64,000 nt of DNA from Theobroma cacao (Eukaryota; Streptophyta; Magnoliopsida; Malvales; Malvaceae). Positions within the stretch are counted from its first letter, which is position 1; every line of letters begins with the position of its first letter. Shown here in pieces: positions 35,573 through 47,370 of this stretch. The stretch lies in the NCBI RefSeq assembly GCF_000208745.1, contig NC_030854.1, forward strand, positions 2,553,236 through 2,617,235, read 5' to 3'. The notes under the pieces are model-generated. The model saw nothing but the letters and a program-made list of their open reading frames with translations, did no database searches and was not told the DNA's origin. Both the position numbers and the translations under genes were made by a program.

Positions 35573-37044
35573 TCACTTTCCACTCTTCTTGGCAGCAGAC
35601 TTGGTGACCTTGGCACCGGATGCATCCTTCTTATCAACACTCTTGATGACACCAACGGCCACAGTCTGGCGCATGTCCCTGACAGCAAAACGTCCAAGAG
35701 GAGGATATGCAGAGAAAGTCTCCACAACCATTGGCTTGGTGGGAATCATCTTCACAAACCCTGCATCACCATTCTTCAAAAACTTAGGCTCCTTCTCAAG
35801 CTCCTTGCCTGATCGTCTGTCAATCTTGGTCAGCAGTTCAGCAAATTTGACAGCAATGTGAGAGGTGTGGCAATCAAGGACCGGGGCATATCCATTTCCA
35901 ATCTGGCCAGGGTGGTTCATGATGATGACCTGAGAGGTGAAGCTGGCAGCTTCCTTGGCAGGATCATCCTTAGAGTTAGATGCAACAAAACCACGCTTGA
36001 GATCCTTAACAGCAACATTCTTAACATTGAACCCAACATTATCACCAGGGAGAGCCTCCTGGAGGGCTTCATGGTGCATCTCAACAGACTTTACTTCAGT
36101 GGTCAGACCAGTGGGGCCAAAGGTCACGACCATACCAGGCTTAAGGGTACCAGTCTCAACACGACCAACAGGGACAGTTCCAATACCACCAATCTTGTAG
36201 ACATCCTGAAGTGGGAGACGAAGTGGCTTGTCTGAGGGCCTCTTGGGCTCATTGATCTGGTCAAGAGCATCGAGAAGAGTGGGACCCTTGTACCAGTCAA
36301 GGTTTGTAGACCTCTCAATCATGTTATCACCCTCAAAACCAGAGATTGGGACAAATGGGATCTTCTCAGGGTTGTAACCAACTTTCTTAAGATAAGAAGA
36401 GACTTCCTTAACAATTTCATCATACCTTGCCTTGGAGTACTTTGGGGTTGTGGCATCCATCTATACCAAAAAATATGAACACTAGCTCAGTCACAAAATC
36501 AAGTTTTACTTAAAACAATTATTAAAGAAAAAGACGCATAGATAGAATACAATGTTAAACGTGAACAAGTTCTAAACCTCACCTTGTTGCAGCAGCAAAT
36601 CATCTGCTTGACACCAAGGGTAAAGGCAAGCAAAGCATGCTCACGGGTCTGACCATCCTTAGAGATACCAGCTTCAAAACCACCAGTGGTTGAGTCAATA
36701 ATGAGAACAGCACAGTCTGCCTGTGAGGTACCAGTAATCATGTTCTTGATAAAGTCACGATGTCCAGGGGCATCGATGACAGTGCAGTAGTATTTTGTGG
36801 TCTCAAACTTCCACAGTGCAATATCAATGGTAATACCACGTTCGCGCTCAGCCTTAAGCTTGTCAAGCACCCAGGCATACTTGAATGACCTTTTGTTCAT
36901 CTCAGCAGCCTCCTTCTCGAACCTCTCAATCACACGCTTGTCAATACCACCAAGCTTGTAGATCAAATGACCAGTGGTGGTCGACTTCCCAGAGTCGACA
37001 TGGCCGATGACCACAATGTTGATGTGAACCTTCTCCTTACCCAT
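35573..37044 (-). CDS. EF1A: translation elongation factor EF-1alpha
   Basis: Two coding exons, 37044-36583 and 36460-35573, encode 449 residues, the normal plant length. The protein is the GTPase that delivers aminoacyl-tRNA to the ribosome A site in the cytosol. The G1 loop is GHVDSGKST (about 14-22), DAPGH is G3, and the NKMD specificity motif is split exactly by the intron (NK | MD). Domains 2 and 3 follow, with [23 protein letters not shown] and [13 protein letters not shown]. The C-terminus is lysine-rich (KSAAKKSGK). There are no frame breaks, so this looks like an active gene. A leader intron lies between 37881 and 37065. Confidence 0.97.
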
Positions 37045-37064
37045 TATAAAACTCGGGAGAGAAG

Positions 37065-37881
37065 CTGAAAATCAACAACAAATAAATTCATAATACAAAT
37101 CACAAACAAAATTCAAAATTAAAACTTGAAGCATAAAATTCCCTTGCCTACCAACAACAAAAATTCCACATGAAGATCACACAATTAAATCCATATTTTA
37201 TGGAATAAGAACTAACAAGCATAACCTCCAGTTTAAACTAACAGTTTTATAAAGAATAATTCAACTTATTTTAAAACAAAAAATCAATCCAAAGTTAAAA
37301 GTCAACAGATTTAATAAAATAAACGTGGCCGCTGGGATTCGAGCCCAGGTCCTCCACAGATGGAGTTCTTTCCACTGAACTACAGCCACTAGATCTTAAC
37401 ATATCCTTTCCCATGTAACCAGTCAAAGCTTTCCATTCAAATCAAATAAGCCCCAGGGAAAAAATTAATCGCTGGCCATCTTTATTATTATCGATAACCA
37501 ATTTCCCTGAGGCTAAATTCGCTTCGATAGATCGGTTATCACAGGAATTATCTTCTCAGGAAACAAATTTTATAATTTTAAATCATAAAATTTTAAACGA
37601 ACATAATCATAGATGCATAAAATCTAAGAACACATCGATCATAACACAAAAAAAAAAAAGGACGAAGAAAGAATCAGATCCGAAATTACCCAAAAAAGGA
37701 ATATAAACAAAACGAATCAGATCAGAATCATTAAAAAGGAAACAAATCAAACGGTGGAAAAATCAAATTTATATTAACTAACCAAATCAAATGAAAGATA
37801 AAACTAATATTTCAGGTACCAATCAATCAGATCAGATTCTTCCTCGAATCGAAGCAACAAAATTAAGAAAAGGATTTTTAC
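37065..37881 (-). other. 5'UTR intron of EF-1alpha
   Basis: On the minus strand the donor is TTACAG|GTAAAA (37882/37881) and the acceptor TTTTCAG|CTTC (37065/37064), 20 bases before the ATG. A leader intron is a known feature of plant EF-1alpha genes and usually raises expression. This intron also contains the tRNA-like sequence at 37325-37389. Confidence 0.8.
37325..37389 (-). pseudogene. tRNA-His-like sequence lacking part of the anticodon arm
   Basis: Read on the minus strand, the ends GTGGCTG and CGGCCAC pair as an acceptor stem, GTTC/GAAC forms the D stem, and CTGGG CTCGAAT CCCAG forms a T arm. This closely resembles plant tRNA-His(GTG) as I know it. Only 16 bases lie between the D and T arms where 23 are normal, so a standard anticodon arm and the GUG anticodon are missing. 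It is therefore probably a truncated tRNA gene rather than a working one. Confidence 0.7.
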
Positions 37882-38028
37882 CTGTAAGCTAAAAATAGGA
37901 CTCTTGGAGATTCGCTTGATCAGAAGCTCTCCTCGTCGCAGCGGAAGAGAGCGTAGAGAGCAAGCGAGAGAGGAAGAAATCAGCTGTCTGCTTTAGCTTA
38001 AGTAGCTACTCTCTCAGCTTTGGTTTAA

Positions 38029-38037
38029 CTAGGGTTT
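38029..38037 (-). promoter_or_regulatory. telo-box near the EF-1alpha transcription start
   Basis: AAACCCTAG on the minus strand, about 150 bp upstream of the leader intron. Telo-boxes (AAACCCTA) are a known element of plant EF-1alpha and ribosomal-protein promoters. A CACGTG G-box follows upstream at 38065-38070. Function is inferred from position. Confidence 0.6.
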
Positions 38038-38149
38038 CTCTCTCAGTCGTTGGATTAAAAGGCTCACGTGAGAGATCTCACATCAACCGTTTAAAGGTTC
38101 TCCGATATTTTCTCTCAGACTAGATGACTTTATTTGGCCTTGAAACCTC

Positions 38150-39004
38150 AAAAATACCCTTAACCTTTTTGCAAAATAACACGGCACTCCTTAAACTATG
38201 CAAACTACCAATTTTACCCTCCACTATTTCCTAATTTTCCGTTTTTAACCAGGTCTAAGTACCTATAGGTGCTTGTACTTTGAGTTTTTTGTCAATTTAG
38301 TCTCTTTCCTAAACTGATCAATTTAATCCTTATATTTTAAGAGTTTGTGCAATCAAATCTCTTCCTTTAATATTGTCTGAATTAATTATTAATGGTGCAG
38401 ACTTGACATTAACATATTAGACTATGTTGACGTGACGACGATGTGGCATTAGCATGTTGCTATCCATGTTTAGAAAAAAGTTAAAAAGTTTTTTTTTGAA
38501 TTTTTTTCATATCAATTTTTTGATGTCACATCATATTCATATGAACTAAATAGAATAACAAATATAAAATACAAGAATTAAATTGAACAAAATTGTAGAC
38601 TATAAAGATTGAATTGAACAAAAATCTATCATATATGACTAAATTGGATACTTTAACCAATTTTTGTTTAGCATTTCCTTTGTATAAATTAGTGAGGTTA
38701 TTTTTAGTAATTAAAAAGCATTAGTTTTTCATTTGAACAAACTAATTAGACTGCATTTAAAAAAAAAACTAATAAATACTTTCATTCTATTGGAGTAATG
38801 CAAGTATATCTAATCAAAAAACCTAAATTACCAAAAGATCTTGTAGTTCAACAACATCCACCAAGATACTAAAAACCAAAATGTACATCATCCTATTCTT
38901 TCAAGAGGCTTGTAACCTCTACAAGAACACAAATCAAGTACATCATGCAATACTTTCAAGATGCTTGTAATCTCTATTAGAACAAAAATCATATAAAAGT
39001 ATAA
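38150..39004. other. intergenic DNA, possible inverted-repeat remnant
   Basis: Between about 38270 and 38680 the sequence has the look of a non-autonomous inverted-repeat element ('AATTTAGTC...' at the left and 'GACTAAATTGGATAC' at the right), of a different family from the AGGCATAAT copies. No gene is supported. Confidence 0.35.
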
Positions 39005-39012
39005 CCCTGTAC

Positions 39013-40038
39013 CAAGGTTGGCCCTTGGGTGAAGCCACCCAAGCAAGGGCTTTAGGCCCCCAATTTGAGGAGGCCTCAATTTTAGAAAAAATTTATAATT
39101 TTATAATAATTATAATATAATTAATTATATTAAAAATAAAAAAATAAAAAATAATTAATAAAATTATTTGTTCTTTTACTTGTTTAATTATGTGCCTAAT
39201 AAATCTCAATTTTCTATTACTTTCTTTTTTCTAGAATGCTATTAATTCTCAACTATATTCTCTTATTTCCAATAAACTAACAGTCATATGTATTTAATTA
39301 TCTCCAACAATTATTTTTTTCTCACTTATTTCTCTTATTTCCAATCAACGCATTTAATGATTTCCAACAGCTATTTTTTTTCTATATATAAAACTAATTA
39401 TTTATTTTCAATGTATAATATATATTTTTGAAATCTTTCTTTCTCATTTGCTCTTTCTTCCTTTAACTTTAACTTTTCTCTAAAAAATACACAAGAAGTC
39501 TGTTCTTTTATTATTTTCATAAAGCTATGAGCCTCATTTGCGGTTTGCAATAAGCATTCAACAATTAGATACTATTGTTCTAATATTTACAGATTTTATT
39601 ACTTTAATTTAGAGTTTATATTATATTGTTATATTATTTTTATTTTATGTGATCGTTGATTTATTTGAATTATAAATTTGGATTGTTGATTTTATATTAG
39701 CCATTTAAAAAATATAAGATAATTATAATAGTTAAATATTTTTAGAATAATGTTAACAATTCCAGTAAGTGTTGCTTCAGGAGAAAGAAGTTTTTCAAAA
39801 CTAAAATTAATAAAATCTTATTTAAGATCAACAATGTCTCAAGAAAAATTAAATGAATTGGCTGTATTATCAATTGAAAAAGAAATATTAGAAGAACTTG
39901 ATTATAAAAGTTTAATTAAAAATTTTGCATCTTAAAAAGCTAGAAAAATAAAATTTTAATAATTTTTTTAATTTCAATAAAAAAAAGCCTCATTTGAATA
40001 TTTCGCTTTAGGCCTTTGAACTTATTGGGCCGCCCCTG
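39013..40038 (+). mobile_element. non-autonomous hAT transposon (1,026 bp)
   Basis: The left end CAAGGTTGGCCC and the inverse of the right end CAGGGGCGGCCC are imperfect terminal inverted repeats of hAT type. The 8-bp flanks are CCCTGTAC (39005-39012) and CCTTGTAC (40039-40046), seven of eight identical, as expected for an 8-bp hAT target duplication. The only coding sequence is the transposase C-terminal dimerisation region near the right end. The rest of the transposase is missing, so this is an internally deleted copy. Confidence 0.9.
39750..39935 (+). pseudogene. hAT transposase C-terminal dimerisation fragment
   Basis: The frame reads LTIPVSVASGERSFSKLKL and then YLRSTMSQEKLNELAVLSIE, the hallmark of the hAT C-terminal dimerisation domain, and ends at a stop at 39933-39935. 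The upstream N-terminal DNA-binding and catalytic regions are absent. Confidence 0.88.
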
Positions 40039-40046
40039 CCTTGTAC

Positions 40047-41912
40047 AATATCCATTATTTTAAAAAAAAGTCACATTAATATTCACAATATAGACAAAAT
40101 CATAGCAAAAGGCCTCTGCTCCAACAAACTCAACGATGATAGCAAACTAAGATTTCCATATCGTATATAAAAGTTGAGCAATGGCTAACTAATTGATATA
40201 TTGATCTAAGACTCACAAACCTCGAACTTTATTTTGTAAAGGGTTTTTATCTATTGTCTTTGAAAAAAAATTAATTTTTATTTATGCATATTCTTTTAAT
40301 TATTTTATTACTTTATATAATATTCTTAATATTGAAAAAAACATTTCAAATGTCTTGCATAAATGATTAATATTAATATTTTTATTGTGTTATGGTTGAA
40401 ATTTTTTTAGATGAAAATTTTTGAAAATATTTTTAAACTTGTGGTCCAAATAAAAGAAAATAATTTTCTCAATTTATCCAATCAAAAGACAACATTAAAT
40501 TTTTCAATAAAATATTTTTTATATAAAAAAATTCTTTTAACAAGTTAATTTTAGACTACCAAACAAACCTTAACTAAATTACATCTTAACTATTGTCATG
40601 GATCCCACATTAAGAAGATATGGATGGGCCTTATGTATATAAATATGAGTCTTTCACCACTTATTAAGCATGTTTTTTAAGTTAGGAACTTGGACTTGTG
40701 ATTTTTAAAGTTTAAGGTCGTATGAGATTGAGTTTAAGTTTCGACTCATGACAAATGGTATCAAAGTAAACCTGAATCTTCACTGATGTAGAGCCCTATA
40801 AGAGATACAAGGGTCGTGGTAGACTTAGACTAGTGTAAGAGTTTCTCTTCTCTATGGGTAAAAGAGCCATTGCAACAGGAGCGTTGCATAATTGAGTGGG
40901 ATAGAATGTCAGAGTCAATGCAGCGGGAGCATTGTACAATTTGGTGGGATAGAATGTTATGGATCCTACATCAGTAAGAGATAGGTGGGTCTTTGATATA
41001 TAAACATGGGTCTTCCACCACATATCAGATATGTCTTTTGAGCTGAGAATGTAAACCTGTAATTTATAAGTTTACTTAAGTTCCATTTTATAAGTTTAAG
41101 GCCACATGAGATTGGGCTTAAGTTACAACTAGTAACAACCATATTACATATAATGGTCACATTTAATTTCACTGTCTTTCTCTAGCAATTTTTTTTTTAA
41201 CAAAAAGTCCCATTGGAACCACTCTATAAAAAGTTAAACAAGGTATATTTTATTCTTTCTTCTATAAAAAAATATATTGCTTAATGATATGTTTATTTAT
41301 GCCGTGTTATTTTAATTTTAAATTGCCAAAATAATAAAAAAACTTCACCTAAAAAATATTGAAAAATTGTGTAATTACTTCTACCATTAATTTGAAAGTC
41401 ATGTTGGAATTAACTGTAATCTAGTTATAGTAATATTTTTGTTTTATAATTTATAAATCATTACATAATGTGAATTCGAGTATATATTGTTTTTATTTAA
41501 TTTCCTTAATTATTTTAAATTGTGCCTTTGCAATAAAACAATCATATATTATGCAAATTTTGTAATAAACTAATCATATATATTATGCAAATTTTGTAAT
41601 AAAATAGTAGCGGTAATTTTAGTCACTATTCCAACTACCAACTATTAAGAAACCTGAATAAAAAAGGCAACCAAAATAAGTAAAATAAACGAAAAAAGGG
41701 GTTTCGAAAACTCCAAAAATCGTTGGATTATAATTTTTTTTTATCAAAATGTGTCACCAACTAGGGCTTTAACTAAACAAGAAAGCTACAACATTGTTCA
41801 ACAACAAACAAATGGTAATGTTATCCAAATTTTACAATAAACATGGTGAACAATAATTCATACATAAATACAAGAAACCATAAGGGTGTTTAGGCTCCCC
41901 ATGTTACACATC
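40047..41912. other. intergenic AT-rich DNA
   Basis: No gene is supported. Two related blocks at about 40610-40760 and 40965-41120 share phrases such as 'GGATCC(C/T)ACAT', 'ATATAAA(T/C)ATG(A/G)GTCTT(T/C)CACCAC' and 'ATGAGATTG(A/G)G', so this looks like a diverged direct duplication. Confidence 0.4.
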
Positions 41913-42156
41913 TCAATTGTTCTTTTTTAAATCCTCGTTTTCCTTGCTAAGGGAATCTATTTTTGACTAGAGAATATTAATCATAGCTTGGGCACTCATC
42001 ATTTCAAGCTTTAATGTCTCCTTCAGATATCGTGTGGATCTCATTCTGCAATTCACTGATAAGTTCATGCAACCAGAGGCACCACAAAATTTAGATTAAC
42101 AATATCATATGTTGGAGGAGGAACATGAGAATTCTCTTTCGATTCTATTGATTCCA
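41913..42156 (-). pseudogene. decayed coding remnant with a coiled-coil-like tail
   Basis: From ATG at 42156 the frame reads MESIESKENSHVPPPTYD and stops after VVPLVA. Shifted frames then continue with protein-like sequence (LHELISELQNEIHTISEG, later KIDSLSKENEDLKKN and a stop at 41913-41915). At least two frameshifts and an internal stop break it. The tail is heptad-like. I do not recognise the family. Confidence 0.35.
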
Positions 42157-42320
42157 TTAAAGAAAATTCCAAGAGCGCATAATGTCTTGATAAATTGTCT
42201 TAATTGAAACCTAGATATATGAGTCCACAAAATTTCTTGATTACTGAAAACAAAAGTTTAAGTCAAACGTGGCCATAAACAAAAACTTGTTCACAATCAA
42301 GAATGTCTTCTGATCAAGTA

Positions 42321-42392
42321 ATGGAATTTCCATTGGGTTATCGTTTCGTCCCAACTGAAGAATAACTCATTCTCGTTCGTTATCATGTATTA
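42321..42392 (+). pseudogene. NAC-domain N-terminal remnant
   Basis: ATG at 42321 opens MEFPLGYRFVPTEE, which matches the start of plant NAC transcription factor domains (typically ...GFRFHPTDEEL...). It is followed by TAA at 42363-42365 and then LILVRYHV in the same frame. No further NAC subdomains were seen. A short broken fragment. Confidence 0.5.
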
Positions 42393-43621
42393 GTTTTTCA
42401 AGAAAGAAGATTACAATAATGAAAACCTAGGAAAATAACAATAAAGTTGGCTGTATGGAATAAATATAGATATATGAGTTACATGCTTTGTAATTCTTTT
42501 CTTGATGCTTTGTGCACTTTTTTTCTTACATCTCTTGTGTTTTGTTCGTTGGTTTAGGATATATCAATTTGTTGTTTCAATTTTTGAAGATGTTTTTGCT
42601 ACTGCATATTGAGTTTTGTTGAAAACGTGATTAATAATTATCAAAGGTCAACATATCAATAATATGATTTATAATTGGGTTTTAAGGTTTTGCTTATTCT
42701 TTATCAATAAATCTTATGTTGATTTCTTGTTTGTCTACCTTTTGTCAACATTCAGATTTCTAGAAGTTGCGAGTATTTTACATGTTTAATATCTATAATT
42801 ATATATAGAGAGTGTCTTTCAAGTTTCAATTCATGTAATTGTTAGACACTTGGGTAGGCCAATTAAATGCCATGTGTATTGGCAATTGGTTGACACGTGG
42901 TAGGTTTAGTTTGTGGTTTATATGAGATTTTTTTAATTTTGTAGGAGTTAATTGTGAAATGTAATAATTGTTAATAACACAGCTGAGCCTTTTTTGTGGA
43001 TTTCTATTAAATAAAATGGGTATATATGTTTTTTTTAATTTTTTTTCTTTGATGTATAGCAAATCTAAAAGGCATAAGTGTCTTTTTACTTAACTACATT
43101 TTTTTTTCTCTTCATCAATTTTCATGCCATTGCTCTATTTCTCTCTTCTTCTCCCTTCAGTGGCTTTCACATTCCTTTTTTCTCTTCGTCTCTCAAAAAT
43201 TCGTTTGAGTTTTTTGGTCTTTTTGCTCCCATGTTTTAAGATTTATCTTCTTTTTCTCTTGGTTTTTTTGCCTCTCTTTACTCCCCGTGTTTTGAGATGT
43301 AAACGGGTAAAGCACTTACTATTTTTGAGGTACCCGACACTGAAATTGTTTAAAAACTAAAGTATCCGAATCCTATAAAAACCTAGATAAAATTAAAAAA
43401 ATACTATTCAAAGTTGAACCCTATTAGTATAGCATTATCCGTTAATTATCCCATTATTCAAAGCAAATTGTTAGTATTTGGATACTCATTTAATAACTCG
43501 AACCCAAAACTCAAATAAAAAAATGTTTTACATTAATTCATATATAATTAACTAACAATTAAAAACTATTTCACAATTAAAATCAACAACAATACAACAT
43601 AAAAATAATATAAGTGTAGAA
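42393..43621. other. intergenic DNA, including the left flank of a hAT element
   Basis: From about 43290 the sequence contains GGGTAAAGCAC and GGTACCCGACAC phrases of the kind seen near hAT ends, so one end of the element at 43.6-46 kb may lie there. No gene is supported. Confidence 0.4.
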
Positions 43622-45990
43622 TCAAACATCATATTCAAATATAACATACAACAAAATGAATACATCATAAATTTCATTTGAATTCTCTTTTTCTTCAACA
43701 TCAATTGTGCAAAGTTCACCTCCAACTGAAGATCCTACACAAATTTAAATGATGAAAAATTATATAAATTGAAATATAATAAACATTTTTATAAAACAAA
43801 TGAAAAAAATAACTAGTATATTATTTACCTTCCATTTCATTCCTCAACCAATTTTGAGTGCACATTAATACCTCCAAAGTTTTTGGATGAAGCATACTTC
43901 AATGTTTACTCACCATTCTCCCACTAGTACTAAAAGGTGACTCGAATGCAATCGTAGAAATAGGAATAGCAAGAAAATCTTTGGCCATCATTTGCAATGT
44001 CAGATACTTTAACCCATTTATTCTCCACCAATTCAAAATATCAAAAGATTCAGTCCATGATGCAAGTGCCTCATCTTAATAGTAGCCCAATTTTGATTTC
44101 ACATTCCTATCACTAAAAAAAGAAATCATAAATGCAATTAATTTTGAAAGTAATTTCGTTTGACTTAATGCTGGAATAGATGCTGATGCCTCAGCTCAAG
44201 AATTAAAAGAATGTGACTTTGGTTTACATGATCTAGATTGGTATTCAAGAAGTAAATCATAAAAAGTTCTTTTAACTTGTTCAATTTCATAAGTTGCATC
44301 ATGACCATAAACCTCAGGAAAATAAAACTCCATTGCCTTCATTTTACACCTAGGATCTAATATAACCATAACAGCTAACACAGTATGAATAACTTTACAG
44401 TACTTATCAAACTTGTCAAACATTTTTTTCTCATTGCACTAATTACAACATCATCAGAGCAGATCTAATTTACTTTTGAACTTTGAAGTTCACATTCTTG
44501 AACATAATAACAATTCACAATAGGATAATTTGTCTCAAAAAACAATTAAGTGGTCTTATAAAACAATTCCAACTTTTCAACAATATTTTTTTGCTTTCTT
44601 TCATTCTTTTTCCTTAAGCATAGAAACATAATATTTATCCTTAAATTTCAACTTAGGGAAAAGATCTTTGTATTGCAAAGCAGTGTGAAGCATTAAATAA
44701 GTCGAATTCTACCTAGGTTTACAATCAAAGCTTAACTTTTAGAATATGACATTTTTTACTGACGAGCTACATCTTCAAACTTTGCCACTTTAGAGAGACT
44801 AGCTATCCAAAAAATTAAATTGCTATTTTCTATGACCTTGTCTATTACTGATAATCCATCTTCCATAATCAAATTCAAAATATGTGTACAACATCTCATA
44901 TGAAGGATTTTTCAATCAAGTAAAAGCTCAGAACACAACTTATCAACTATGATAGAAATCATATTGTCATTAAAACTGCAATTATCCACAGTTATAGTAA
45001 AATTTTTACTTTTTATAATCCACTAAGTCAAGGCATCTAACAGCTCTTGTGTAAAAACATCCTTGGTGTGAGGTGTAGGCTCATAAATAAATCTATATAT
45101 TTAAAAAATAAATATTTGTTAAAAGTATGCTCATAAAAACACTAATGAATTTTGTACCACATATTATATAATTAAAAATAAATATTATTTACCTCAAGAT
45201 ACGGCTTTGCAACACCCAAGAATCATTAATAAAATAAGTAGTGACAGACATGTAACATTTCTTTTGATTTGAAGATCACATATCTGTCCTAATTGCTATT
45301 CTACTTTTTAACTTCCTAAATACTTTTTAACTTCCTAAATACACCTTGTAACTTGGCCTTCTATGTGTTACAAACCTTGACAATATCCCCTCTAATCATA
45401 ATGCGAGAAACCAATTTAACAAGGGGTTGAAGACTAGTACTATACCTTTTGAAACCAACATGTTCAACAATACTAAAAGGATACTCATCTAAGGCTATAG
45501 CACAAGCCAACTCATATCTTGAAATGTTTAGATCAAAGGTAAAATTTTGAATTTAAACCTTTCCATCATTTTGCATCCCCACACTAAGCTGCTTTTGCCT
45601 TTCAAAGCATTCTTAAATGCTCAAAAAAAAAATTTCTTGGACAAGTATCCATATGATTTTTCAAAAATGATGTTTCATTCTTACTACTGGCCTTAAGAAA
45701 AGTGTTGTAATAATTACAAATTTCCATATCTAGTCCATTTATGTTTTTCTTTTCAAAATGAGCTTAAATTTTCAAAGTTAACTTACAACGTTTTACACTT
45801 AGAGCACCTAACAAAGGTTTAGTTAAACTAGGCATAGAAGATCGTGCATTAGGAGTTTTCATCATCATAGGTGAGTTTCCCAAACAAAACAAGTTTGCAT
45901 CAATCGAAGATAGATTGTCTACTTTTTTATAATTCTCACCATCATAATTCTTATCTTTTTTTTTATTGTCGACATTCTTCAAAAAATCTA
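43622..45990 (-). pseudogene. decayed hAT (RICESLEEPER-type) transposase gene
   Basis: Reading the minus strand from about 45985: a start-like region (MKNVDNKKK), a BED zinc-finger region (HFEKKNINGLDMEICNYY ... FLKNHMDTCP), then catalytic-region fragments such as LDEYPFSIVEHVGFKR. Further on comes LAVMVILDPRCKMKAMEFYF and the C-terminal dimerisation block IPISTIAFESPFSTSGRMVS ... LHPKTLEVLMCTQNWLRNEM. A well-formed intron (43829-43737) precedes a final short exon ending at 43622. Several stops and frameshifts interrupt the frame, and one finger Cys is Tyr. Dead as a transposase gene. Confidence 0.85.
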
Positions 45991-46189
45991 TACATTGTCA
46001 AAAAAAAAAGATATTAATGAAAACTGACAAGATATTAACAAGATATTATTCCTACCAAAGTAACAAGATATTACTGTACCTCAAAAAATCAAAACATCCT
46101 AAAAGAAAAAAAAGAAATTTGCCCAAAACAATAAAGGCAGCAAGAACAAAGTCTAGAAAACAGAACATTCAAAAATAAAGCAAAAAGAA
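45991..46189. other. purine-rich spacer between two transposon remnants
   Basis: A-rich sequence with short repeats of 'AAGATATTA'. The border between the hAT remnant and the copia remnant must lie here, but no clean junction is visible. Confidence 0.35.
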
Positions 46190-46251
46190 AGAATCATGGA
46201 CACCAAGAAAACTGAGTGCCAAAGTATCAAATGTTCTAGAATTGGTCGACC

Positions 46252-46502
46252 TTAGAAGTGGCAATATGACTCAATTAAGGGGGAGAAATTATGGACTATG
46301 CACTATACTTTTTTTTCCTTTTGATCGATTTTTGTCCCACTAGGTTTTTATAGCTTAAGGTTTTTAATGAGGCAATCCAGAAGTGGCAATATGGCTCAAT
46401 TGAGGGGGAGCAATTATGGACTATGCACTGTACTCTTTTGTCCTTTTGACCAATTTTTGTCCCATTAGATTTTTCTGACTTAAGGTTTTTAATGAGACAA
46501 TA
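46252..46502 (+). repeat. tandem duplication of a copia 3' untranslated segment (2 x ~125 bp)
   Basis: Both copies start AGAAGTGGCAATATG and contain GGGGGAG, TTATGGACTATGCACT, TTTTTGTCCCA and AAGGTTTTTAATGAG. Copy 1 is about 46252-46377 and copy 2 about 46378-46502. The sequence is typical of the stretch between RNase H and the 3' LTR in plant copia elements. Confidence 0.8.
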
Positions 46503-46523
46503 CAATGGACATTTAAGGGAGAG

Positions 46524-46821
46524 TATTACGAATATATGTGAATATCCATTGTATTTCATACACCAATATATTTCTCTATATCCAATGTACATATTTATGT
46601 TGGTAAATCCTTATCTCCCGATTTCATTTAGTGTATGTACATTCCTATTTACTAAGTTCATCCTTTCAATTTATGTAAATTCATTTTTCCTTCATCTATG
46701 TGTTCTTATAAATAAAGACATTGTAGTTAATGGTAGATATACTGGAACAAGAAACAAAATAGAAGATCTTGTTACATTTCTACTACTTCTCTCTAATATT
46801 CTCTTTCAAAATTATATTTCA
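46524..46821 (+). repeat. copia LTR remnant (about 300 bp)
   Basis: It follows a polypurine tract (TTTAAGGGAGAG, about 46512-46523) and starts TATTACGAATATATG, close to the usual TGTTACG start. It contains TATAAATAAAG (a TATA or poly(A)-type signal) and ends near ATATTTCA. No matching 5' LTR or coding region is present in the window, so this is an isolated 3' end. Confidence 0.6.
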
Positions 46822-47370
46822 GAATATTAATGAATTTTTAATTTGTAGTTAGAACAATGACTATTTATGGCAGCAATTACATATTTTAAGTTTGTGTTAC
46901 GAGCTGTGCATATTTATTTTTGTCTGCTTGTTGTGATTATGATTTATTATTATGACTATTTGATATTTTATTATTGTTTATGCAGCTGTTTACTTTGCTA
47001 TTTGAAGCATAGTGAATAAGTTTTTATTAGGCTTTTATATGATTGTTTCCCTAATTAACAAGCTTTTATCAAACTTTTAAGCGATTGTTTACTCTGCTAT
47101 TAAAAATATAGTGTATCATGATGGATGAATTTTGATCAAACCTTTTGATTCGTATATGGTTACTTATATTTAATTTCTATTTACGTGATTTGATTATTTT
47201 AATTTTGACACACATTATTTGATGATATTTGTTTTTTATTATTTGTCCTATAATTTAGCATTGTCTTGATTTGATATACAATTGTATGAATATAATACAT
47301 TTCTCGGTCCAGGTTTGCATGGTAAGTGTAGAAGAGGTACACAAGACTTGATCTTTTGGATATTTAATAT
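46822..47370. other. intergenic AT-rich DNA
   Basis: No gene or repeat structure was recognised. Confidence 0.5.

Noticed and set aside
35517..36235. plus-strand frames of 87-125 codons
   Set aside because: They are antisense to EF-1alpha coding exon 2, whose codon bias leaves the opposite strand open.
43124..43360. 78-codon hydrophobic plus frame as a membrane peptide
   Set aside because: The sequence is a pyrimidine-rich CTTTTTCTC run, which gives Leu/Phe/Ser by composition.
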